Assembly: GCF_963662255.1 (NCBI RefSeq) | Contig: NC_085073.1 | Location: forward strand, 5,139,598-5,203,597 | Source of the DNA: Cinclus cinclus | Taxonomy: Eukaryota > Chordata > Aves > Passeriformes > Cinclidae | Direction: 5' to 3' | DNA: 64,000 nucleotides | The notes under the pieces: generated by a model | What the model saw: only the letters and a program-made list of their open reading frames with translations | What the model was told of the DNA's origin: nothing | The model's database searches: none | Shown here: one piece after another, positions 1 through 39,941 of the stretch | How positions within the stretch are numbered: the first letter of the stretch is position 1 | Layout of the letters: each line of letters begins with the position of its first letter | Translations under genes and position numbers: made by a program

Positions 1-270
1 CTTTTGTGGTGTGATATTTTCCTTTTCCTTTTTTTTTTTTTTTTTGTTGTTGTTGTTGCAGTGCCAGTGTGCCTGTTTTAGAGCCTGTTTTTGGTGTTCC
101 CATGCATTGTCCCCTCCCTGTCACTGCTCTGTGACCCTCTGTGACTATGTCATTCATCAGCACACAGCAATCCCAGAGGGTTTTCCCTTTGGCTCTGAAG
201 GAGAGATGGGTCTGGCTCCTCCATGGGGAAGCAGATGGAATATTCAATTTGGGACTGCTTTGAACAGATG

Positions 271-352
271 AGAATCCTAAAATAGTTTGGATTGGAAGGG
301 ACCTAAAAGGCCATCTTGTTCCACTCCCTGCCAGGGGCAGGGACACCTTCCA
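271..352 (-). mobile_element. CR1 LINE 3' fragment
   Basis: A degraded tail of the type 'gtttggattggaagggacc...ccatc' is visible on the + strand. Since the CR1 consensus ends with the reverse complement, the element is on the - strand. Confidence 0.75.
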
Positions 353-1787
353 CCAGATCAGGGAGCTCAGATGGGCTGCTTTGCAACACCTCTGCCTCTG
401 AAAAAATAGCCTGGGAAGCATTGGGCGTACAGAATCCATAAGTCCTGAACTATCACGGCATGAACAAATGCTTTGTACTCTCAAAGTGCCAGGATTCTTA
501 GAAACTCATTGATGCAAAGCACTGAGTCATTATTGGTGCTTTTACCTTTGAAGTACCTTAAAATCAGCTTGGCTGTTTGGCATTTGCTATTTCTGCTAAA
601 ATGATAAATGTTTTCCAAAATCCTACAGCTACCAAGCAGTAGGAGAAAGCATTTTGTCCTTGGAATGACAGGGTCCAAAGATAACACACGACTAAACTGG
701 TTGTGTTCGTGTCTCCTGGGGATTGCCAAGTACCCTGCACAAGAGAGGGGCCTCCCTTTGAGGGATGGAGAATGAATCTCTTGGGAGGCAAGGCCCCTGG
801 CCTAAAATCTTAATAAAACTCCATTGCAGGTGTGAGATCAAAACAGGTTTCTTGACTTCCAGAAGCCAGAGCTGTCCCTGCAGCTGACAGCCTCCAAAGT
901 CACTGATCAAAATCCCACGGTTCCGAAGTTGAGCTGTTCCACTCCCAGCTCACCATCGGGGAAATAGTTCTTTTCAGGACCAACCAATCCTTCCCAAATG
1001 CTGCCCTGAGATTTAATTTTGAAAGCACAAAGGGGTGAGAAGAGGGGAAAGCCATAAAACATGCACAACATTCCCATCTCCCTCCTTTCTGGGGCCTTGG
1101 GGAAAACCCTTCTGCATGTGCTGTCATCCTGTTTGATTTAGCACGGGTGTTCCTTTTCCAACACAGCCCTTTGAAAGGCTGGATCCCTCCTGGGGAAGGG
1201 GCTGTTCTTGAGGCCAGTGTTCTAACAAAAGCTCCTGGGAGCCAGGTGTGGGGAGGCTGATAGAGGATGGGGAAGGAGGGGTGGGATTTAGCAGGGAGCT
1301 TTAGCGTGAGCAGAATGTGTCGTCTTGCACTTTGCATTCAAGCAATCCCTTTAATATTATGAAGGCATTAAAAATATCTCCGAGGAGAGAAGACAGGGGT
1401 AATGGTGAAAAAAATGTAATCTCCCTGAAACCTCTGAGCCTCCTCTGAGGCTGCACAGTGGAGAGGAAAGCTTTGAAGGGAGCGACAGCATTTGGATGCT
1501 GAAGTGGTTTTTGTGAAGATGGGAATGTGTGAGAGGCAGATCTGGAAGAGGATGCCCTGCACAGGGCCCTGCAGAGCCAGGCTGTGTGTGTAGAGCTGTG
1601 AGTGCCTTGCAGGGGATCGGGGCTCTGCCCCTCTCCACTTCCCACACATACCCCGAGTGTCTCGTGCTCTTGGATTCGGTGTTCCTGCATGCTGGAAGAG
1701 GGCTGAGACTGCTGCAAGGAGGAGAGAGCTGCTCTTGGGTGTGGATCTGAATACTGACACGATTTCCCTTTGGCATCTGGCAAACAG

Positions 1788-29019
<27,232 letters not shown>

Positions 29020-31185
29020 AAAGCCATCGTTGTGCAGACTCTACCAACCACTTCAGTCCTGGAAGGCCTCTTCTGACCCAGGAGGAGCGCTTGAACTTAC
29101 AAAACTGACTCAGAAGAAGAACCTTTTCATCTGGACAGTGCATCGGGAGCAGGGGGGAGGATTGGAAGGAACACCCCTTGGGGAACTCCATGTTGTAACC
29201 TGGCCCTCCAGGGGCAGCTCGGGAGGGCTGCTCAGAACTGCTCTGGAACCTCAGGAGGTGTTCGCTGGGGAGGACGGATGGACACGGGGAAACTGATCCA
29301 AAAGCTCCAACACACCTTGGGAACTGTTTCTGCTGGAGAAGGGAAGGAAAAACCGACTTTGGTTACATCATTAGAGTTCAGTTTATTTACTAATATAGTT
29401 GGCAGTCTTTAAAGGAAGTCACTTGCAGAATTGAAGGCGTTCTGTGAAAGAAAAGGAACTAAATCTCAACACTTAGGCAAACTTAGGGTCAGGAGTTCTT
29501 CTAGCTGGAGTCTTAATAACCTCAGTATCAGCATTGGGATGATTCTGGGCTTGCAGGCACCTTGCAAACAGCATTCATGGGATGCCCCTGCCACGCCAGA
29601 GGTTTTATAGCTCACATTTTGAATACTTGGAACATTCCTCATTTCTTCTAATTCCAAAATTTATTTTTTAGGATATTTAAAAGGTTAGAGAAAGAGCGAG
29701 AGTTACAACCCCCAGAGCTGGCTGTGGGGGCAGCCCCTCCCCTTGCTTGGGCTGGGGTCTCTGGCTGCTGGGTCTGGGCCCCTTCCCAGCACACCTGGCT
29801 TTCCTTGGAGCAGGGTGGGAAGAAAGGCAGCCCCTTGCCCAGGCTCTTTGCACATCCACACCCCGCTGCTGCCCCGGGCAGCCGTGTCCCCCCGCTCCTG
29901 CCAGCAGCATCTCCCTGCCAGGAGCCCCAGAAACACCTGCAGAAACTGATTTCCAAAATCCAGCAGGTCCCTGGTGCCAGCCCCTCGCCTCTGAACTCAG
30001 CAGCTCTCGGGAGCTCCTCTCAGGACTGGCCCAGCACCACTGCACTCCTTGCACATCTCCCACATCCCACTGTCCCCAACATGCCCCAGCTGTAAAAGAA
30101 CTGGGAAAGATCCAGGAAGGTGCATCCAATGGCAAATACTGTGAGTGGCTTTCTTTAAAGTATCGATGTAACTGTAACAAGTGACATTACCTTTTTTTTA
30201 AATAGTGTATTTTTTCCTTTTTTTTTAAAGACAAAGAATATCAGTCAATGAATTTAAAAGAAAAATTTGCTTATTTGTTCATATTATGTTCAAAGACAGT
30301 CTATTTTTTCACTGTAGAAATGTTACGTGTAATGGCTGTGATATATAAAAATGCAGTGCAAATTGCTACTTCTACATATTGCTTTTCTACCATTTAAAAG
30401 GTTTAACTTGCTCATGTAAGAACAAAATGTCCTTTCTGGATTTTTTTTTTTAATTATGATTAATTTTTTTGGGTTCTCTTGTTTTCAATCACAGACATAT
30501 CCAGGTCCCTGGAAGGGTGGGGAGCAGCAGGTGGAGGGGTGGTGGCAGTGCCAATTCCCTCCCCTTCAGCTGTGGCCATACAGGGCCATGGCTGAACTGG
30601 GGGATTCAACAACACCAGTGGCTTTTGCTGACTGGAGACAGATGTGATTTTGAAGCCTTGACACCCATCAGGTGTTTTAACATCCCAGGTGTGTTGCAGC
30701 CTGCCCTGACTCTGTGCTGGCTGTGGCTCCGGTGCCCAGGAGTTTTCCTGCAGCTGTGCACAGAGCACAGAATATCTGAGAAAAGCCACCCTGCCCCAAA
30801 CTCTGCTCACCTCTGCCCTCTCCTTTTTTTTTATTTTTCTAGAAGGGGTAATCATGGCCATCAAGTGCTGCCCAGAGCCCCCCACACAACTCATTTCCTG
30901 TCTTTAACTGAAAAAAAAGAGAAAAAAAAAAAAAAGAACCGACTGAAAGGCTTCTTCGAGATTTTACTTATTTGTGTGAAAGTTGCCCAAATTTCTAAGT
31001 ATGTTGCAGCAAAATCAAAATCTTACTGGACAAGTCGGGGGGAGGGGGGAGGTTTTTTTCTTTGTATGAGAGCAAAGTGCTGTTGCTTTCACACTGTTAT
31101 TTCAAACTGAAACAGTAAGTGGTTTTCATACCACGGTGTATGTAGATATATTGACTTTGTATTAAAGGAAGATTGTCTGAACGTG
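29020..31185 (+). other. PTPRS: PTPRS 3' UTR
   Basis: The untranslated region runs from the stop codon to the predicted cleavage site after the ATTAAA at 31161. The section from about 30180 to 30480 is AU-rich and free of CR1, as expected of a conserved UTR block. A Pumilio-type TGTAGATA is at 31141-31148. The exact 3' end is inferred from the signals, without transcript data. Confidence 0.75.
31161..31166 (+). terminator. PTPRS: PTPRS poly(A) signal ATTAAA
   Basis: The hexamer ATTAAA is followed about 30 nt later by a GT-rich run (31195-31206), the usual downstream element. It is the best-formed signal downstream of the stop codon. Confidence 0.75.
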
Positions 31186-32449
31186 CTGCAGCCCTGTGTG
31201 TGTGGGAGGGGCAGGGACTCCCAAATCCATCCTGCTGCTGCCCAGGGCAGGGAAGAGCTGCTCTCCCTCTGCTCTGCTGAGAACAGGCACCTGCACAAGC
31301 CAGGTGTGGCTGCACAGGAGCTGCTCCTGGGGGGACCTTTGGACCCAAAAAGTGCAGCAGCTCAAGCACAAGGCTGGTGCTACAAGGTCCTTCCAACCCA
31401 AACCATTCTGGAACTCTCTGAGCCCCTGAAAACCGTTCCTTGTCCCACTGATCCAGACCCTAAGCCAAGCCAAAGGCTTTCCCAAGCCTGGCTCACAGGT
31501 GGGCCCAGTCCAGCCTGAGCTTCCCACCTCACCCACCTTATGGCAGCCAGGAGCATGGCAGGGGTTTGGAGAATGATGGAAGAGCTGATCTGGGATCTGG
31601 GATCCTTCCTTCCCTCCCTGCCACAGCTCCCCCTCTCTCTACTACACCGACACCACCAGCAGCAGCCTGACACCAGCTCAATGAAAAGAACAAAAAATTA
31701 ATTAGCAAGTTCACAGAGAACCATGCTCAGCACCAGGTGAGCTGAGATCCCAGGGAATGACACCACCTCCAAAATTTTGTTACTCCATGTGAGAGATGGA
31801 GCAGGGAGGGAGCCAAGCACACATCAAACAGCAACAGCCCTGATGGCACAGGAGAAAAGAGAAAGGAATAAACCCCAGAAATCTCCTGGTTTATAACCAC
31901 GTCTCATGGACGTGAGCCCCTCCAGGCAGTCTGGGAATAGTAACAAGTTCTGACTCCATAATCTGGGCTCAAAGGAAATTTGTAGCACGAGTGGTTCCAC
32001 AGCTCAGCCACCAGACACGGGACAGGCACCTCAGCAGCCTCACATCAGGGAGGGGATTTTTGATGCTCACTTTATATTATCATTGAAGAGTAGAAAGGAA
32101 AAACTGTTTCTTCTTCTAAGCTCTGTTTCTCAGCCCTCCCCTGCCTCCCTCCCTGCCTACCTGCACTCCCAGTGCTGCTATTCCTGTCTCTCTGTGATGA
32201 TAATCATTCCCATCACTGCTCTCCAGGCTCTGATTCTGGTTCCATCCTCTCTGAGCTGCCGTGACCATCCCCTGGGCTGAAATGCAAACCCCTCACAGAA
32301 CTGAAATAAATTCCACATGGAGCACAGGAAGGTGAGTGGCAAAGAGAATTGGAACAACAGCTGGGAACTAAGTAAATCTTTCAAAAAATCCCAACCAACT
32401 CCACAGGAAGCCAGTTAGGGGAGCAAATACAGGGTAAAATCCTCTCACA

Positions 32450-32640
32450 GAATTATGGAATATCTTGAATTGAAGGGACCCACAGGATCATCCAGCCCAG
32501 CTCCTGGCCCTGCACAGACACCCCAGCAATCCCACCCTGGGCATCCCAGAGAGCTCCTGCAGCTCTGGCAGCCTCGGGGCTGGGACCATTCCCTGGGGAG
32601 CCTGGGCAGTGCCCAGCAAGAGTGAGGCTCACAGGGAGCA
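32450..32640 (-). mobile_element. CR1 LINE 3' fragment
   Basis: 'gaattgaagggacccacagg' with following 'ccagctcctggccctgcaca' and 'gcaatcccaccctgggcatc' blocks. Intergenic. Confidence 0.8.
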
Positions 32641-32908
32641 GTCCCAGGAGAAGCTGCTGGAATTCAACCCCAGTTACAGTGTTTGGATGTGGTTGGTGCC
32701 CATCCCAGGTGCAAAGAGCAAATGAAACAGGAATTCTTGCTCTGAGCTCAGTCCCTCCAGATTTGCTGTGCCAGACAGCACCAGCCTGAAACCTGGCACG
32801 GGGCTGGCTTTGGTTTTAATTAAACTCCAAGTGATGGCCCATTAATGCCCGTTTACAGCAGGGCAGGGGGAGGGCTCTTGTTCCTTATTGATCCCAGGGA
32901 TTTTTTCC

Positions 32909-32941
32909 CTCTCTCTGTCTCTCTCCTCTCTCTCTCTCTCA
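32909..32941 (+). repeat. CT microsatellite
   Basis: A run of ctctct with a few gt and cc interruptions, intergenic. Confidence 0.85.
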
Positions 32942-34669
32942 CAGGAGCTCCAAATGACAGCTTTGACTTCATGAGAGATGTCCAGGGGTGGAAAGAGTAA
33001 ATCATTGCAGGAAATATTTCACAGAACAGGGCTGTCACAGGGGCTCCAGATCATGGACAGGTTTTACAAGGGATCTCAGAGCCCTCTTTATTAAAGGTGA
33101 GAAGGACACAGAGCAGAACCAAACCCATTTCTCCAGCTCGGGTTTTCCTTAAGGATTGTCCAGGGCATGGCCCAGTGCTGGCTCCAAGCAGCAGATCCAG
33201 GCAGGAACATTCCTGGCAGGATTCAGAGCTGCCCCCAGCCTGGCCAGGGCTGGTCCCATCTCCAGGTGCCCCAGGACTGGCCTGAAGAATCTCCTGAAGG
33301 GATTCTCCTCAGTCTCATCAAGGTCTCCAAGAGCCCTGGCTCTGCCCAAGGCTCATCCAGACCCCCACGACCACCCCAGTGCTGCCCCATAAAGCTCAGA
33401 GCAGCAAAGCCCACCCAAGGGGCTGGGAGGGAGCAGGCTTGTCCCAGTTCCCATTTACACCACGCTGGGCAAAACCAGTTTGTGCCTCAGCTGGAATTTG
33501 CAGCAGCCTGGATGCCAAATCCCAGAGGGATTGATTTGCAAAAGCCCCCAGGCCCCTGCACAGCCCTAAACCAAGAGCCCCCAGTGCCCTGAAGCAGAAC
33601 AAAGGCTTTAAAGCAGCTGTAACTGTAATTTACATTCCAGAGGAAAAGGAAAAGCTTTTCTTGGTTTACAGAATTACCCAAGTGGCAAAGCAGTTCCCAG
33701 GCCAGGAGAAATTCCTCACGTTGCAATATGCTTTAATTATACCAAGAGCAGCAGTAACAGACCAAGAAATCAATTCCTTCTCCTAAATAAGATGGTTGCA
33801 AATTCCAAGTCGGCAAGTGAACAGATGTAGAACTGAAATGGAAAAAGTAAATACCCTCAGAGGTGCTGAGAAAATTGTCTTACTCTTGCTACAAGTTCAT
33901 CCTCTGGGAAAGGGATACAGGGAGCTGCTCCCAGATTTCCCAAGGAGGGAACCACGAGTTCAGTCACTCCCACTGCAGCACCTGGGATGCCAGGGTGCAA
34001 GAGGTGATGGAGGAGGTGACAATTCCTGGCTGGGAGGGTGGTAAAACCCTGTCTGTGTAACCACACACACTCTCCAACCATTTGATGAATTCACCCCAGC
34101 CCAGCTTTAATCTCCCTGGTTTTCCATTGCCTGCTCATCCATCCCTCATCTGCAGTTTGCTCAGGGATCAGAGCCCCAAGCCCAGATCCCACCGTGCCTT
34201 CATCTCCTGGAACACCAAAGGCCCAGCTCCCTGCAGCCATTAGAGGAGAAATTCCTGCCCAGGGACTTGGGGCACACGCAGAGTGCAGATGGCAACCCCA
34301 GATTAATGGGTTACACAAGGGGTTTATCCCGGGCTTACTGAGGATAATAAACCCCTCGGGGAGAAAACTGTGTCCAAATGATTAAAAAAAAAAAAAGAAA
34401 AAACAAAAACAAACAAACAAAAAAACTTCTTTAAATATATAACGTTCTGCCTGAGCCATGTAAGGTGTTGTTCAGGAAACTGCTGAACATCAGTGAGTCA
34501 GGTTCCTGCTCCACCAGCCCCTTCTCCCATCTCGGGGCTGGGGGGGCCAAGCACTTCCCAGGGCAGTAGCAGCAGGATGGCAGGGTGGGGATGGCACTCT
34601 GGGCCTTCTGTGAGCAAACAGCAACCCAGATTTTTATCTTTCAGGACAGCAACCCCTGCTTAAGGCTCA

Positions 34670-34790
34670 GACTGGACAGGGCTCCAAGTGCCTGGAATAG
34701 TGGAAGGTGTCTGCAGGAGATGCAATGAGAGGAGCTTTAAGGCTCTTTCCAACCCAAACCCAAATCCCATTCTGGGATTCTGCGTGGGGT
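34670..34790 (+). mobile_element. CR1 LINE 3' fragment
   Basis: 'ggctctttccaacccaaacc' followed by 'ccattctgggattctg' marks the 3' end of a plus-strand copy. Confidence 0.8.
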
Positions 34791-35969
34791 CTGAGGCTCA
34801 GAAGAAGGATGGGGCAGTCCCAGTCTGAGATGCAGCCACCTTCACTCCAGAGCACTCCAGGGAGGAGCTGCCAGCCCTGGGGATGTCCCTGGTGCCAGCA
34901 GAGCTCTGGGCCACAGCTGGAGCTGCAGCTGGAGCTGCACCAGACCCCCAACCCCAGCCCCTGCAGGGCCAGACAAGGGAAAATGTCTGGGAGGAGGGAG
35001 AAGGGAACAGCATCAAACAGAACAAGCTTGGAGGGCCATGGAGTTACAGATCCAGCACCTGGAATTCCAGACTGGTTTGGGTTGGAAGAGACCCCAGAGC
35101 TCCTCCAGCCCCCCCTGCAGCTGCCAGGGCTGGCTCCACCTGCACAGAGGGTGAGGCACAAACAAACCCCCACAGGCCAGGCCAGTGTCACGGGGGAAAC
35201 TTCCCACAGGTGAGCCCTGGAAACACAAATTTGACTTTTTAAGCAGGAAGAAATGTTTTCACAATTTCTTAGCCTCAATAGTCTCGCTCCCCCTCTCCCA
35301 CCTCCCTCTCCTCAGAGCTCTTGGACTTTCAGGAGGGGTCATGTTTTAGGGTATCCTCTTTTAGCTACAAATATTTTTTTTATGTTGAAACCTAAAGATA
35401 AATCAAACCAAATTAGTATTCCCCCAGGAAAAGCAGATTCAAATTGCTGGGCAAGTTTTTATCTAAATAATGTTTAAATTTTAAAAAGGGGGGAGAAAAA
35501 ACTAATTACATCTTTGTGTGGAAGATCATAAATCACATAATTACAATGGGAACCTCTGCATCTTTCCAACAGACCAAAAGCATACTACACAAGTTCTTAT
35601 CTCATTACTGTTTAATTAAGAATTATGTTTGAGCATCTTCTTTTTAATTATCACGGAGCCCAGATGACTTCTAATCTCCTTTTTACCCAAAATGAGGCAA
35701 GGTGCAGTCCAAAACGGGCACTAATGAATTTACAATTTGTTCTTTGGGGAACTTGAATAAAATTTACTCCACAGAAGATTAACACTGATAAAGTGAACTT
35801 CCAAAGAGAACATTTGGTTCCTTTCAACTGGCACCACACGAGTGTCACAGAGGGGATGCAGAGGGGTCACTTTTGGGGAGTTCCAGACGCGGTTCTGGGA
35901 CTGCACCTGCACCCCAAACACAAACCCGTGGGGAGCAGGGCTGGGGAGATGGGAGCAGCAGAACCAGGA

Positions 35970-36200
35970 GCTGTGTCTGACCAGGGCAGGGACACCTCCC
36001 ACTGCCCCAAGGGCTGCCAGCCCCAAGGTCCAACCTTGCACATTCCAGGGATCCAGGGATCCACAGCTGCTCTGGGCACCCTGTGGCAGGGCCTGCCCAC
36101 CCTGCATTCCCTGAATTCCCTCCCAAAATCCCATCCAGCCCTGCCCTGTGGCTGTGGGAAGTTCCATGTCCTTCCTCTGAACGTGAGGAAAAACTTCTCC
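35970..36200 (-). mobile_element. CR1 LINE 3' fragment
   Basis: Contains 'cagggcagggacacctccca', 'ctgctctgggcaccctgtgg' and 'cttcctctgaacgtgaggaa' blocks in the same order as the copy at 17743-18040. Confidence 0.8.
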
Positions 36201-37835
36201 CCATCAAAGCCTTTTCCCACTGAGGGCTCTGCTGACCCCGTGATCCCAGGTGCCAAGAACACACACATACAGAGATACGTATTTATAAATATGTGAGGAG
36301 CTGTTTAAGCCCAGCACACAGCAAATACCTTTTAATTCAATTGGCTGAATCGACACAGAGAGATTATTAGTTTTCAGTAAGATTTGATTCAATTAATTAG
36401 CCTGAAAATATCAGCACAGCCAGGCGAGCAAAGAAAAACAGAGATAAATCCCTGCCATGGCGCTGCTTCATCTTTTAAAGGCAATTAACTCTTAGTTATT
36501 AGCTTTTAATTAGGGAATAATAATGACACCATTAATACAGTTTATTATACTTGTCAGCAGACAGCTGTTCCAACCAGATTCTATTATCAGATCGGGGCTT
36601 TTGTCTGCTCCTGGCAGGGAGGGGAACAGGACTGGGGTCCCTGGGAGGGAGCTGCTCCCAGCCAGGGGTGCAGCAGGAATCTCAGCTCCCCCCAGGCTCC
36701 AGAGGAGGCTCAGAGAATCACAGAGGTGTCAGAGCCCCTCTGCAGGGCTTCCTCCCTCCCTGGCTGTGCCCTTGGTGTCTCTGTCTGAATTCCTGAGCCT
36801 TTCCTGGGCAGGGGCTGCTGGAGCTGGGCCAAAGGTGGTTCCACACCTCAGCTCACGACACCCGAGATGGATCCCGAACCAAAACAGCACCAGAAACTTC
36901 CCTGGTTTATTTTCTTTTCCTTCCAGCTTCATCCCCTCTTTGGAAGTGCTGAGCAGAGCTGACTTGGGAACAAATAATCCTCCTGAAGAAATTATGTACT
37001 TGGAATAATTTTACCCATTCCTAATCTCATTCCATCCCTTTGCCAGGCCCATGTCCCTGTGTGCAGGCAGCTGCCAAGGGTGCCAGAAACACCTTGGAAT
37101 TCTCTTTCTTTTTGCCCCAAATTTATTGTGAAACTTCAAATCCTGCTGTTAGAGCAACAACCACGACCTTGGCAGTGGCCAAATGCCTCAAGTTTTCATT
37201 GCTGTGTCTGCTGAGTCACCAAAATAAAATCTCCAGAGGCCAGTGATTACACAGCAAACCACATTTCCCATTATTTTTCCCATTATCCTGTTTCACCGTG
37301 TTCTAGCAGAGACTGGAAACCATTTCCAGGCACAAGCCTCTTCACTGTGGTTTTTTATTCCTTTAGCACACAGGAATTAATCCTACCTCAAATTATGCAC
37401 ACAGGATGCTCCAGCAACACAAAAACACAATGCCATAAATTTCCCCCATCTACTCTGGAGTTAATAAATCATGAAAATAAGTGTAAAATATTCTGGTGGG
37501 TTCCACCACCTTGATTTCATTTGTTTTCCTTACTCTGGACTGCAGAAATCCCTGAGGGAAACACCAGGAGCTCCTTGAATTTTCTTCCTCCTCTCCCAAA
37601 ACAGGGCAGCAGATCCTGAGGAAAGAAATGGAGGAGGAACAAAGCAGCTGGGGGAGCCTATTTGCAATTTCCTACAGGAAAGCAGAGTTGTTAAATTGAA
37701 AGCAAAGTTGTACAGATGGAAAAGCTTCCCCCACTGACAGGAAAATGAAAATGAGGAGGAGGAGGGATGATGGCAGGAGCAGAGGGTAACCAGGAGCACC
37801 CAGACCTGGGAACTGCAGCACAGGGAGGCTGCACT

Positions 37836-38129
37836 GAGGGGAAAAGGGAAAAGGGAAAAGGGAAAGGGAAAAGGGAAAAGGGAAAAGGGAAAAGGGAACA
37901 GGGAAAAGGGAAAAGGGAAAAGGGAACAGGGAACAGGGAAAGGGGAAAGGGAAAGGGAAAAGGGAAAAGGAAAAGGGAACAGGGAAAAGGGAACAGGGAA
38001 AAGGGAACAGGGAAAAGGGAAAAGGAAACAGGGAATAGGGAACAGGGAACAGGGAAAAGGGAACAAGGAAAATGAAAAGGGAACAGGGAACAGGGAAAGG
38101 GAACAGGGAAAAGGGAACAGGGAAAGGAG
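37836..38129 (+). repeat. Purine-rich (GGGAAA/GGGAAAA/GGGAACA) minisatellite
   Basis: About 290 nt are built from GGGAAA, GGGAAAA and GGGAACA units. The first 60 or so bases are pure purine on the + strand, and later units carry a single C. The opposite strand reads as long Phe-Pro-Ser-Leu frames, which are artefacts of the repeat. Confidence 0.95.
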
Positions 38130-39472
38130 CAGCAGGGCTGGGAAGCTGCAGCAGGACACGGCAGCTCCTTGGTTTGGGAGTACCACAGAAGTGAGAAATG
38201 GCAGCGTTTAACAAAGAGCCAATTGTCTCTAAGTTGAATTAGTGAAAAATGTGATGATAAATTGTTCCTGTAACCCAGACCCATCCCTGAGCACAGGGAT
38301 CTCACAGTCGTGCTCGGGCAGATTTTTCACTTCACGCTGACAAAAATCTCACACTAATCACCCAAGCCAGGCCACAAAGCTCCTGGATTGCAGCGTTAAT
38401 TCCGTGTTAGAGCTGAATCCGAGATTAACCAGACACGGCTCCAGCTCCAGGTGGCTCCGAGCTGTTCAGGTAACAGAGAAGGAAACCTCAGCACCCCCGA
38501 GGAAATCAGAGTCACACTGAGCCCTTCTCCTGCCTCGTGGCTTCTCCACAGTGAAAACTGCTCAGCCACCCTTCTGTACCTGCAGGCACCTCGGATTCAT
38601 CTCTTTATTCAGGCAGATGAATCCCTGCTCCTCTCCACAGCAGCATCTTGGCCTGGATCATGGCTAATTGGCCATTCACTCCTAATCAAAGACAATTTGT
38701 TGCGTTTTCCAGAGATGGCTCCGTTCAATGAAGCAGATGAGCAGTGGATCTGGCCATTTATTTATTTTTAAACCCTGATCTGGGGCACAGGGGAGGGTAT
38801 CACTCCTGTTTCAGAACAGACTGGCTGCTAGGGGATATTAGCAGCTGGCATCTGAAATGGCAAGGCTGGGGTGGAGAGGTAAGCCAAAGTGAACTGTGCT
38901 GAAACAGAGCCAAAATCCTGTTTGTTCCACAGGAAAAGTGCTTAAGATGTGGTCGCTGTGTAATTCCAAACAGTATTTGCACAGTGACCTTTACATTTCC
39001 CCTCTTGGAAACCAAAAATTTAATTGTTTTGCTGCTCTCATGCAGAATAAATAACTCCCAGTGATTTCCTATTGGTAAGCAAGTAACCCAAGGACTTCTC
39101 TTCTTCTGCTATCAAAGCTGCCAAATAATTCTGTGTCAACAGCTCCAGCTCATTTGAGCATCAGGACTGTGCCCAAACTGCCTTTTTTGTGTGCCTGTGC
39201 CAGCCCAGTCACTGTTCATGGGACAAGGAACAAGAGGTGACCTGAACGTGGGGCTGGAAATCAGGAACCCACAGAGGCTCCTCGGGAACCTTCCCCTGCA
39301 GCCCCGAGCAATTTGTTCACTCTGTTCCTGAAACTTCGGGATCGCCGCGGGTCTCACCTGTGCCAGGTGCTCTGACTGGGCCACTGCTCCAACTCCCGAG
39401 CTTCAGCTCCTTAAAATCCCCCGTGTGAGCTCAGCCCGGCCCTCCCGGAGCTCCCACCGGGCTGCGACAGCC

Positions 39473-39633
39473 CCGGGAGAAACCCGGGACAAACCTGGGG
39501 CAAACCTCAGACAAACCCAGGACAAACCCGGGACAAACCCGGGACAAACCTCAGACAAACCCCGGACAAACCCGGGAGAAACCCGGGAGAAACCCAGGAC
39601 AAACCTCAGACAAACCCCGGACAAACCAGGGAC
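39473..39633 (+). repeat. 12-bp tandem array (ACAAACCCGGG-type)
   Basis: About 13 diverged copies of a 12-bp unit, such as gacaaacccggg and gacaaacctca. They end about 25 bp before the next array, so the two form one compound block. Confidence 0.9.
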
Positions 39634-39655
39634 AGCTCCGTGTTCCCGAGCTTCT

Positions 39656-39941
39656 CATTCCCGCACCATTCCCGGAACATTCCCAGAACATTCCCAGTAC
39701 ATTCCCAGTACATTCCCACACCATTCCCAGTACATTCCCACACCATTCCCAGTATGTTCCCACACCATTCCCGCACTATTCCCAGTACATTCCCAGCACA
39801 TTCCCGCACCATTCCCAGTACATTCCCACACCATTCCCAGTACATTCCCAGAACATTCCCAGTACATTCCCACAGCATTCCCAGTACATTCCCAGAACAT
39901 TCCCAGTACATTCCCAGTACATTCCCACACCATTCCCAGGC
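39656..39941 (+). repeat. 11-bp tandem array rich in CATTCC
   Basis: Units of about 11 bp (ACATTCCCAGT / CCATTCCCACA). I count 24 exact CATTCC cores in about 285 bp. The unit resembles the CATTC-based human satellite II/III motif and the TEAD M-CAT core, but this is a local minisatellite. Confidence 0.95.

Noticed and set aside
32083..32280. Possible small gene in the spacer
   Set aside because: 65 codons without domain, splice or conservation evidence, in low-complexity pyrimidine-rich sequence.
37530..38305. Long Phe-Pro-Ser frames on the - strand
   Set aside because: They come from the GGGAAA/GGGAAAA purine repeat and are open in all three - frames.
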